From assembly GCA_021850955.1 (NCBI GenBank), contig JAJZKH010000039.1:1-6678 (forward strand): DNA of 6,678 nt, given 5' to 3'. A program made the position numbers and the translations under genes. Positions 1-4,322 of the stretch are shown here, in pieces. Positions within the stretch are counted from its first letter, which is position 1, and each line of letters starts with the position of its first letter. Source of the DNA: Microcaldota archaeon. GTDB lineage: Archaea; Micrarchaeota; Micrarchaeia; Micrarchaeales; CABMGC01. The notes under the pieces are model-generated. The model was not told the origin of the DNA. It was given only the letters and a program-made list of their open reading frames with translations, and did no database searches.

Positions 1-67
1 CTTAATGCACTGGCAAGGCGACCAGTATACCCTTCCTAATAGAATTCGTAGTATTATAACTGAGGTT
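1..67. other. Upstream intergenic or gene-end region
   Basis: This edge segment is less AT-rich than the promoter that follows. On the plus strand, frame 1 reads a short open stretch (LNALARRPVYPS) ending at a TAA at 37-39, which could be the last codons of an upstream plus-strand gene cut by the window edge. It is too short to recognise any family. An antisense open frame on the minus strand across 2-274 is mostly a mirror of the DUF92 coding sequence and its promoter, and is not credible as a gene. Confidence 0.2.
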
Positions 68-80
68 AGATTTATAAACC
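68..80 (+). promoter_or_regulatory. TATA box of the DUF92 gene
   Basis: The segment GATTTATAAACC carries an archaeal-type TATA element (TTTATAA at 71-77). A start site about 25 bp downstream would fall near 97-101, inside the repeated AATAGTGGAAATAT motif and 13-17 nt before the ATG at 114. AGGA at 101-104 is a plausible weak Shine-Dalgarno element 9 nt before that ATG. Inferred from pattern and spacing only. Confidence 0.5.
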
Positions 81-86
81 TTTGTA

Positions 87-100
87 AATAGTGGAAATAT
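87..100 (+). repeat. Repeated AATAGTGGAAATAT motif, copy 1
   Basis: This 14-mer is identical to the copy at 3282-3295, and its first 12 bases recur in inverted orientation at 3188-3199. Here it lies about 17 bp downstream of a TATA box and 13 nt before the DUF92 start codon, a position that covers the expected transcription start. It could be an operator, an initiator-region element or the trace of a dispersed repeat. Confidence 0.6.
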
Positions 101-113
101 AGGATTTGATGAT

Positions 114-773
114 ATGTCGGCATTTCTCACATTAGATAAAGAAGGTATCTTATCAGCGTTACTTTTAGCGCTGTTTTTCATAGTTTTAGGTGGAAGTTTT
201 TGGTGGTTCTTCCTTTCAGTTATGCTTGTTTTTCTAATCTCTTCGGCCTTAGTAACAAGATTTGAAAAAAGCAAAAAAATAGCTTATGGAATATATGAAG
301 GTAGTAGAGGATGGAAAAATGTAGCTGCAAATGGAGTAATACCGGCAATTATGGTACTTTTATATGCATTGAGGGGTTTTTTAGGGATAAATCCTATGTT
401 TATTATTTTTGCGTTCACCGCAAGCGTTGCAGCCATAACTGCAGATAAGTTTTCAAGCGAGATAGGCGTTTTACAGAAAAAGGCGATTATGTTATTTAGT
501 ATGAGAAAGGTAAACGCAGGTACTTCTGGTGCAGTTTCATTGCTTGGTTTTGTTGCTGGATTCATAGGAGCAGTTATAATAGGCGTTTTTGCCTATTTAA
601 TAACCGGAAGTATGCTTATATTAATAATATCTATGGTTGCGGGTTTTTTTGGGGATTTGATAGACTCTGTCTTTGGATATTATGAAGAATTAGGAATAGG
701 AAGCAAATTCACTACTAATATATTATGTTCGGCTTCTGCTGCGTTGCTAGCTATTGTTTTGATATTATTATAA
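114..773 (+). CDS. DUF92 family integral membrane protein (VTE6/TMEM19-like)
   Basis: The 219-residue protein is almost entirely hydrophobic, with about six membrane-spanning segments, and carries the conserved blocks of the DUF92 family. These are R65-(x7)-NGVIPA near residues 65-78, ADKFSSEIG at 110-118, NAGTSGAVSLLG at 134-145 and a Gly-Asp plus Asp-Ser pair at 180-185. The charged and polar residues sit in loops between hydrophobic helices, as expected for the family. The plant member VTE6 is a phytyl-phosphate kinase, and archaeal members are widespread but uncharacterised. A role in isoprenoid or lipid phosphate metabolism is therefore possible but only inferred. ATG at 114 is chosen because the ATG at 109 is out of frame. 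The gene has its own TATA box and converges on the PAC2 gene with an 81-bp gap. Family assignment is fairly secure; substrate unknown. Confidence 0.82.
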   Translation: MSAFLTLDKEGILSALLLALFFIVLGGSFWWFFLSVMLVFLISSALVTRFEKSKKIAYGIYEGSRGWKNVAANGVIPAIMVLLYALRGFLGINPMFIIFAFTASVAAITADKFSSEIGVLQKKAIMLFSMRKVNAGTSGAVSLLGFVAGFIGAVIIGVFAYLITGSMLILIISMVAGFFGDLIDSVFGYYEELGIGSKFTTNILCSASAALLAIVLILL

Positions 774-854
774 AGGCACTCGCGCAAACCCACAAATAAC
801 AGTAATTAACTAATGTTTCCACTTACAATAAAGCCACAGTAGTCAGTAGTATCT
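774..854. other. Gap between convergent genes
   Basis: This 81-bp gap separates the stop codons of the DUF92 (+) and PAC2 (-) genes. I see no gene, no clear hairpin and no strong oligo-T terminator on either strand. It contains a degenerate inverted copy of the repeated motif: on the minus strand 815-829 reads TTGTAAGTGGAAAC, versus TTGTAAATAGTGGAAA around copy 1. Confidence 0.5.
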
Positions 855-1631
855 TTATCTTATGTATGTAAGGTTATCTTTATTGTGTGGTGCAGCGCCA
901 GGAAGCTGATCTGGATTTCCTTTTGAGGCTTCTTCTAACTCCTTCATTAACTTTTCAGTTTCTTTCTTTATTTTATCAAGATTAGAAGGATTTATGTTTA
1001 TGTCAAGAACTTTATTTAAGATCTCAAGAACGGCCTTTGCGGCGTTTGCATCTATCTCTAAAAGACCAGTTTCACCCATTAAACATGCAGAGTTTATACC
1101 ATATTTTGAGGCCATTACCGGTAAAAGCCCAGCTGCTCCAAATATACTTCCAGAAGCCTTGCCAAATACTATGCCGAACTTACTTAATTGTTCTATTGTT
1201 TTTTTATTCGAAGCGACACCGAATACCCGTGGCTTTTCTATATAGTGATTGCTTATGCTGTAGCCACCAACCGCATATACTTCTTTACCGCCTAATTTAT
1301 TGAAAAATTTTGCAATCTTACCGTTTACAGCATACTGGCCTTTTGTTGTCATGGACTGCGTGTCTCCAAGTAATATTAATATGCTTGTTCCTTTTTTATT
1401 TTTAAAATGATAAAACCTATTGCTTAACATCCTTGCTTTCCCTGAACTTTCCATTATTACATGTGGTGGGAAAAAAGGAGAGTACAACACACCAAACTTT
1501 TCTGCTTTTGACTCATTCTTAATGTGCTCTGCGACTAAACTTCCAACACTACCAATGCCCGGCAACCCTACTAAAAGTATGGGATTTTTGAGCTTTATTT
1601 TCTTATTATAAAAAATTATAGATCGTTCCAT
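855..1631 (-). CDS. PAC2-family protein (archaeal proteasome assembly chaperone homologue)
   Basis: The 258-residue protein matches archaeal PAC2-family proteins (COG2047/TIGR00162 type). Visible blocks are GLPGIGSVG at 22-30 after a hydrophobic strand, GDTQS at 89-93, GGYS at 122-125, GAAGLLP at 165-171 and GETG at 186-189. A charged helix (about 215-236) and a short tail ending TYIR follow. Relatives of eukaryotic PAC2 (PbaA/PbaB in archaea) assist or bind the 20S proteasome, so cytoplasmic proteasome-associated function is inferred from homology. The ATG is preceded by AAGGTG (1637-1642), which overlaps the end of aIF2-alpha, and only 2 bp separate the genes. It is thus the last gene of the GINS-L44e-aIF2-alpha operon and probably translationally coupled. 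In related archaea Nop10 usually sits directly before this gene; it is missing here. Confidence 0.9.
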   Translation of the reverse strand: MERSIIFYNKKIKLKNPILLVGLPGIGSVGSLVAEHIKNESKAEKFGVLYSPFFPPHVIMESSGKARMLSNRFYHFKNKKGTSILILLGDTQSMTTKGQYAVNGKIAKFFNKLGGKEVYAVGGYSISNHYIEKPRVFGVASNKKTIEQLSKFGIVFGKASGSIFGAAGLLPVMASKYGINSACLMGETGLLEIDANAAKAVLEILNKVLDININPSNLDKIKKETEKLMKELEEASKGNPDQLPGAAPHNKDNLTYIR

Positions 1632-1633
1632 AT

Positions 1634-2386
1634 TTACACCTTGTCATTTTTCATTGAAAAAAACACCGACCTGTTTCTTTCTAATATTTTTTTTGACTCT
1701 TTTATTTTTTCTTCAGCGCTTATATAATCTTGTCCTTCAGCTGTGAATCGATATTTCGGAGCTCCAAGATAAAGAATATCTATGCCTAGCTTATTAATTT
1801 CTACAAGAAGAGATTTTATCTTTTTTATACTTTCTTTTGGGTCTATTATCTTTAACTCCACAGTATAAGAAACTATATATTTTTTAGGTTTGATGTTTTT
1901 TGATATAATTTCCAATAAAGATTCAGTAAAGCCTTTGTTTTTAATAAAATCCATGGCTTTGTTATCTTCTAAAAGAGTATTGAAAAGAGTAGTATAGGTT
2001 ATAAATTTATTACCGAGCTCTTCTTTTATTTTATCTTTTTTTTGCTCTTGTTTAGAGTTTATTATTGCTTGGTCAAAAAGCTTTTCGTATCTTTTCTCTA
2101 AATTAAACTCGTTTAGCTTATCATCTTTTTCTTTCTGTGTTGCTTTTTTTAATGATATGTCTATGGTGTTTTTTTGCTTGTCTACAGATAGTACCTTTCC
2201 TACTGTTTTTTGACCTTCTTTAATAAACTCGTGTATATTCTTAATCCAGCCCGAAGCTATCTCTGATATTGGAAGATATGCATCTTTTTTATATTCTTGA
2301 AGTTCGCAGTACGCTCCGTACTGCATTATTTTTGTAATTTTTACTAAAACCAATTCTTTTTCTTCTGGAAGCTGTTTTGGAATTAT
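1634..2386 (-). CDS. aif2a: Translation initiation factor aIF2 subunit alpha, non-AUG start
   Basis: The alpha subunit of heterotrimeric aIF2 brings Met-tRNAi to the small ribosomal subunit as a GTP-dependent complex. With the start proposed here the protein has 250 residues. It comprises an S1 OB-fold (about 6-85, including YGAYCEL and SEIASGWIKNI), a helical middle domain (about 86-165) and a C-terminal alpha-beta domain containing YLGAPKYRF. The only conventional start is TTG at 2353, but it has no Shine-Dalgarno and would remove the first S1 strand. In-frame codons upstream encode IIPKQLPEEKEL, which fits the conserved family N-terminus (PEEGE-type), back to an in-frame TGA at 2390-2392. 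The candidate starts are therefore ACG 2389, ATA 2386 or ATT 2383, 5, 8 or 11 nt after AGGTGA. Annotation pipelines would probably pick TTG 2353. Function is certain; the exact start is not. Confidence 0.93.
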   Translation of the reverse strand: MIPKQLPEEKELVLVKITKIMQYGAYCELQEYKKDAYLPISEIASGWIKNIHEFIKEGQKTVGKVLSVDKQKNTIDISLKKATQKEKDDKLNEFNLEKRYEKLFDQAIINSKQEQKKDKIKEELGNKFITYTTLFNTLLEDNKAMDFIKNKGFTESLLEIISKNIKPKKYIVSYTVELKIIDPKESIKKIKSLLVEINKLGIDILYLGAPKYRFTAEGQDYISAEEKIKESKKILERNRSVFFSMKNDKV

Positions 2387-2394
2387 CGTTCAGT

Positions 2395-2400
2395 TCACCT
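2395..2400 (-). promoter_or_regulatory. Shine-Dalgarno site of aIF2-alpha inside the L44e stop
   Basis: The last sense codon and stop of L44e read AGG TGA, which is also a strong Shine-Dalgarno sequence for the archaeal 16S 3' end. It is the best ribosome-binding signal near aIF2-alpha. It points to a start a few bases downstream rather than to the TTG about 41 nt away. This site decides the start-codon question. Confidence 0.7.
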
Positions 2401-2676
2401 TTTGATCTCTAACTTCTTCTTTGTTCTCTTACCAAATACTTTTTCTGCCTTCTTTTTGCAAATGGTGCACTCAATTATAACTTTTTGCTTTTTTCCTAGT
2501 TTTTTAGGGTGTATCTTTGGTTCTACGCTTCCCACATATCCCTTAATTGCTCTATTGTGCCTTCTTGTTGCCTTGCTCAGTCCCCTTTGCTTTCCTTTTG
2601 ATACGTTTTTTACAGCGTGTGGTGTATGTTTATTGCAGGTTGGACAGAAAGTGTTTATCTCTTTTGCTATTTTCAT
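2395..2676 (-). CDS. rpl44e: 50S ribosomal protein L44e (eL42)
   Basis: The 93-residue, highly basic protein has the eL42 pattern. An N-terminal CPTC knuckle (Cys11, Cys14) is followed by the RNA-binding stretch HTPHAVKNVSKGKQRGLS and the RRHNRAIKGYVGS block. A second zinc-binding pair lies at Cys70 and Cys73 (CTIC), and the tail is basic. Length is normal for archaeal L44e (about 92-95). It binds 23S rRNA near the E site of the large subunit. The ATG at 2676 is preceded by GTGAT with a 4-nt gap, and the gene starts 10 bp after the GINS stop codon. Its own stop overlaps the Shine-Dalgarno of aIF2-alpha. S27e, which typically follows L44e in archaea, is absent. Confidence 0.96.
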   Translation of the reverse strand: MKIAKEINTFCPTCNKHTPHAVKNVSKGKQRGLSKATRRHNRAIKGYVGSVEPKIHPKKLGKKQKVIIECTICKKKAEKVFGKRTKKKLEIKR

Positions 2677-2686
2677 AAAATCACAG

Positions 2687-3169
2687 TTATATTATTTCTC
2701 CTATTTTATTTTTTAGTATAAACTCAATTTCTGATTCTGATTCCGGAAGTATTGTTTCCCCTTTTATAAAAGGTCCTAGTTTTTTGCCTTCAGGAGTAAT
2801 TACTTCAGGTATCGTATTTATTATTTTTATTTGTTTGAACTTTACACTGTCTGATGTGTTGTTTAATATATTCTTAATATATTTATAAAGACTTTCCTCT
2901 TCTTTTGGTATAGGTGTTGGTAATTTACGATCATACGCTAAATACAATAAAACCTTCTGAGTTCGTATTTTTTTAATGTTTTCAAGCAGTTTTTTGATAT
3001 TTTTTTCAACTTTTTCCGATTTTTCAGTTTCTTCTGTTGTTTTTTTGTTTTTTTCTGCATTTAAAAGTATTTTTTCATAAAAATCTTCAGGTAATGGTAG
3101 AAGCTCTCTTGTTTTCTTCTCTTCTGATATTTTATTAAATAACTCTTCTAAATAATTTTTATCTGACAT
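2687..3169 (-). CDS. gins51: GINS complex subunit, Gins51 (Gins15) type
   Basis: GINS is a partner of MCM and the Cdc45/RecJ-like protein in the archaeal replicative helicase (CMG-like) complex. The 160-residue protein has an N-terminal helical A domain with the typical RELLPLPEDFYEKI block (21-34), a charged linker and the IKKIRTQKVLLYL helix (65-77). A small C-terminal beta domain follows (about 114-160) with PEVITPEGKKLGPFIKGE. The A-then-B order identifies the Gins51 rather than the Gins23 class. The start is fixed, because TAA lies in frame directly before the ATG at 3169. The gene heads an operon with L44e, aIF2-alpha and PAC2, an association between replication and translation genes known from other archaea. 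Unusually lysine/glutamate-rich linker around 38-66. Confidence 0.9.
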   Translation of the reverse strand: MSDKNYLEELFNKISEEKKTRELLPLPEDFYEKILLNAEKNKKTTEETEKSEKVEKNIKKLLENIKKIRTQKVLLYLAYDRKLPTPIPKEEESLYKYIKNILNNTSDSVKFKQIKIINTIPEVITPEGKKLGPFIKGETILPESESEIEFILKNKIGEII

Positions 3170-3187
3170 TTACTCATACCAGGGTTC

Positions 3188-3199
3188 ATTTCCACTATT
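3188..3199 (-). repeat. Repeated AATAGTGGAAAT motif, inverted copy
   Basis: Read on the minus strand, the sequence is the same 12 bases as copy 1 and the copy at 3282-3295. It ends 18 nt before the GINS start codon, much as copy 1 lies just before the DUF92 start. Together with the copy at 3282-3293 it forms a perfect 12-bp inverted repeat spanning 106 bp. Confidence 0.6.
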
Positions 3200-3202
3200 A
3201 TT

Positions 3203-3236
3203 CTAATATTTTTTAATTTTTAACTTTATATAAATA
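3203..3236 (-). promoter_or_regulatory. Putative promoter of the GINS operon
   Basis: On the minus strand this AT-rich stretch holds two TATA-like elements, TTTATATAAAG (about 3223-3233) and TTAAAAAATATTA (3205-3217). The second lies at about the same distance (17 bp) from the repeated motif as the TATA box at 71-77 does from copy 1. Either could drive GINS-L44e-aIF2-alpha-PAC2. Spacing-based inference only. Confidence 0.4.
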
Positions 3237-3260
3237 TTGTATGTTCCTTGATTTATTTAC

Positions 3261-3277
3261 TATATATACATTTAAAC
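3261..3277 (+). promoter_or_regulatory. Putative plus-strand promoter facing the initiator tRNA
   Basis: TATATATA (3261-3268) and CATTTAAAC (3269-3277) precede a copy of the repeated motif at 3282-3295, as at the DUF92 promoter. A transcript from here would start around 3290. It would meet CTTTTTGATTT at 3301-3311 and then run antisense into tRNA-iMet. No plus-strand gene begins within the next kilobase. It may be a decayed or regulatory promoter, or simply AT-rich sequence. Confidence 0.3.
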
Positions 3278-3281
3278 AACG

Positions 3282-3295
3282 AATAGTGGAAATAT
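3282..3295 (+). repeat. Repeated AATAGTGGAAATAT motif, copy 2
   Basis: The 14-mer is identical to 87-100, and similarity extends for three more bases (AGG versus GGG). It is inverted relative to the copy at 3188-3199. No start codon of a credible gene follows it. Confidence 0.6.
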
Positions 3296-3312
3296 GGGGT
3301 CTTTTTGATTTA

Positions 3313-3387
3313 TAGCGAGGGGTGGATTTGAACCACCGACCTCCGGGTTATGAGCCCGGCGGGCACTCCGAGCTACCCTACCTCGCT
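3313..3387 (-). tRNA. Initiator tRNA-Met (CAU)
   Basis: The minus strand folds as a complete cloverleaf of 75 nt. The acceptor is AGCGAGG/CCTCGCT with discriminator A, the D stem is GGGT/GCCC, and the anticodon arm is CCGGG-CTCATAA-CCCGG with anticodon CAT. The variable loop is AGGTC and the T arm GGTGG-TTCAAAT-CCACC. The A1:U72 pair together with three consecutive G:C pairs next to the anticodon loop are the hallmarks of archaeal initiator rather than elongator tRNA-Met. CCA is not encoded (the next minus-strand bases are TAA), and no intron is seen. The gene sits between TFE and the GINS/L44e/aIF2-alpha operon on the same strand. Its product is the tRNA that aIF2 carries. Confidence 0.95.
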
Positions 3388-3399
3388 TTAAAGCATTAA

Positions 3400-4149
3400 T
3401 TAGACCTTGTTTATTGATTTATATAGCTCTTCTGCTTTTACTTTATCTATCATTATCATACCCTTGCCACATATACATTTAAACTCGGCTTCAAATGCTG
3501 TTTCAAAAGGTATTACCAAAGCATGAGTTTTTGAACAGTCTTTACAAATAAAGAAGTCATTACAATTTTCAGGTAAATAGTTTATTTTAGTTTCTGAAAG
3601 TTCTTTAATTTTTTTACTAAATGTATCTACAGAACCAAAATCTACATACCATACAAATGTCAGCCAACCATTATTATCCTTATTTATGTTATACTTTATC
3701 ATTCCGTAGTTATTGAGTAGGTTAAGCATTCTTCTGGTTTCGTTAAGCTTTAGTGTTAAAAACTCGGCTATTTTTTCGTCAACGTTTGGTCCATCGATCA
3801 ATATATCTAAAATACTGTTTGCGTTACTGCCAACATTTTTTGCTAGATAATTTTTAAGAGTATTGTCTGACAACAGAAAACGTGCGTTTTCTTTTAATTT
3901 TTTTTCGTTCTCCTTTGCCAATTCTTCTTTTTTAATCATATTCGGTGTTTTCACCATGGTCAATGGAGTTTTCACATTTTTTTGCTTTGTATTGTTAACT
4001 TTATTTTTAGTTTTAATTATGTTTTTAGGAGCAGAAGTTTGTGTTGATCCTTTTTTAGGCGTTTTCAATGTTTTTGATGGCTTATTTACTGGTAATTTAG
4101 CCTTTTTAATCTTGTTTGACACTCGAGAAAATTTTTTTGTTTTTATCAT
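3400..4149 (-). CDS. tfe: Transcription factor E (TFE, TFIIE-alpha homologue) with a basic N-terminal extension
   Basis: TFE assists promoter opening by archaeal RNA polymerase with TBP and TFB. The C-terminal part (about 95-249 of 249) has the TFE layout. It comprises a winged helix with EKIAEFLTLKLNETRRMLNLL and the wing NGWLTFVWYVD (about 161-171), then a helix, then a zinc ribbon with Cys202/Cys205 and Cys225/Cys227 followed by MIMID. The second knuckle reads CIC rather than the usual CxxC. The first roughly 85 residues are an unusual tail rich in Lys, Asn, Thr and Pro with repeated KTP motifs; typical TFE proteins of about 170-180 residues begin close to the winged helix. ATG 4149 is preferred. 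A TTG at 4170 would add seven residues but falls at the predicted transcription start. Family identity is good; the tail's role is unknown. Confidence 0.85.
   Translation of the reverse strand: MIKTKKFSRVSNKIKKAKLPVNKPSKTLKTPKKGSTQTSAPKNIIKTKNKVNNTKQKNVKTPLTMVKTPNMIKKEELAKENEKKLKENARFLLSDNTLKNYLAKNVGSNANSILDILIDGPNVDEKIAEFLTLKLNETRRMLNLLNNYGMIKYNINKDNNGWLTFVWYVDFGSVDTFSKKIKELSETKINYLPENCNDFFICKDCSKTHALVIPFETAFEAEFKCICGKGMIMIDKVKAEELYKSINKV
3416..3427 (-). promoter_or_regulatory. TATA box of tRNA-iMet within the TFE 3' end
   Basis: On the minus strand GCTATATAAATC has a TATA core (3417-3425) centred about 34 bp upstream of the tRNA 5' end. That predicts a start site with a leader of roughly 8 nt. 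It lies inside the last codons of the TFE gene, showing how compressed the spacing is. Confidence 0.5.
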
Positions 4150-4189
4150 ATACAAACCCAACAGAAGCAATTAGTATATTACTCTCTTC

Positions 4190-4203
4190 AGGTATAAATA
4201 CCT
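4190..4203 (-). promoter_or_regulatory. Palindromic TATA element upstream of TFE
   Basis: AGGTATAAATACCT consists of 6-bp inverted arms, AGGTAT and ATACCT, around two A residues. On the minus strand it reads as a TATA box (TTTATACC) about 25 bp before position 4170, giving a TFE leader of about 20 nt. Because of the symmetry it could also serve as a regulator site or as a bidirectional element. Confidence 0.5.
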
Positions 4204-4248
4204 TTTGAATTTTTAAAGATTATTATATTGTAAATAAAGTTGCCATAC

Positions 4249-4272
4249 CTTAAAAATTCGCTTAAAAACGAA
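4249..4272. repeat. Short tandem imperfect repeat in the TFE/prenyl synthase promoter region
   Basis: CTTAAAAATTCG (4249-4260) is followed immediately by CTTAAAAACGAA (4261-4272). Part of this also forms a small hairpin, TTCG/CGAA with an 8-nt loop at 4257-4272. It lies just upstream of the predicted TATA region of the prenyl synthase gene and could be a regulatory site. In such AT-rich DNA it could also arise by chance. Confidence 0.25.
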
Positions 4273-4318
4273 GTTATAATAATATTTAATAATAACAATA
4301 CAAAAATATCTTAGGTGA
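4273..4318 (+). promoter_or_regulatory. Promoter region and Shine-Dalgarno of the prenyl synthase gene
   Basis: GTTATAATAATATTTAATAA (from 4274) supplies TATA-like elements, with a predicted start near 4300. AGGTGA at 4313-4318 is a strong Shine-Dalgarno sequence 4 nt before the ATG at 4323, which fixes the start codon of the synthase. Confidence 0.55.
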
Positions 4319-4322
4319 ATAA

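Noticed and set aside
2..274. 90-residue minus-strand open frame at the left edge
   Set aside because: Most of it is antisense to the DUF92 N-terminus and its promoter; no ribosome site or recognisable family.
2402..2716. 104-residue plus-strand frame opposite L44e
   Set aside because: It is the antisense of a certain ribosomal protein gene; its hydrophobic character comes from the complement of Lys codons.
3297..3312. T-run after motif copy 2 as a terminator for the tRNA-iMet transcript
   Set aside because: The T-run is on the plus strand, whereas the tRNA is transcribed from the minus strand, where the region reads as A residues.
4168..4170. TTG at 4168-4170 as the TFE start
   Set aside because: It falls at the predicted transcription start with no leader, and adds only a short hydrophobic peptide not expected for TFE; ATG 4147-4149 is preferred.
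3863..4174. 103-residue hydrophobic plus-strand frame opposite the TFE tail
   Set aside because: The Phe/Leu/Val richness is the mirror of Lys/Asn codons of the TFE N-terminus; no start signal or family match.
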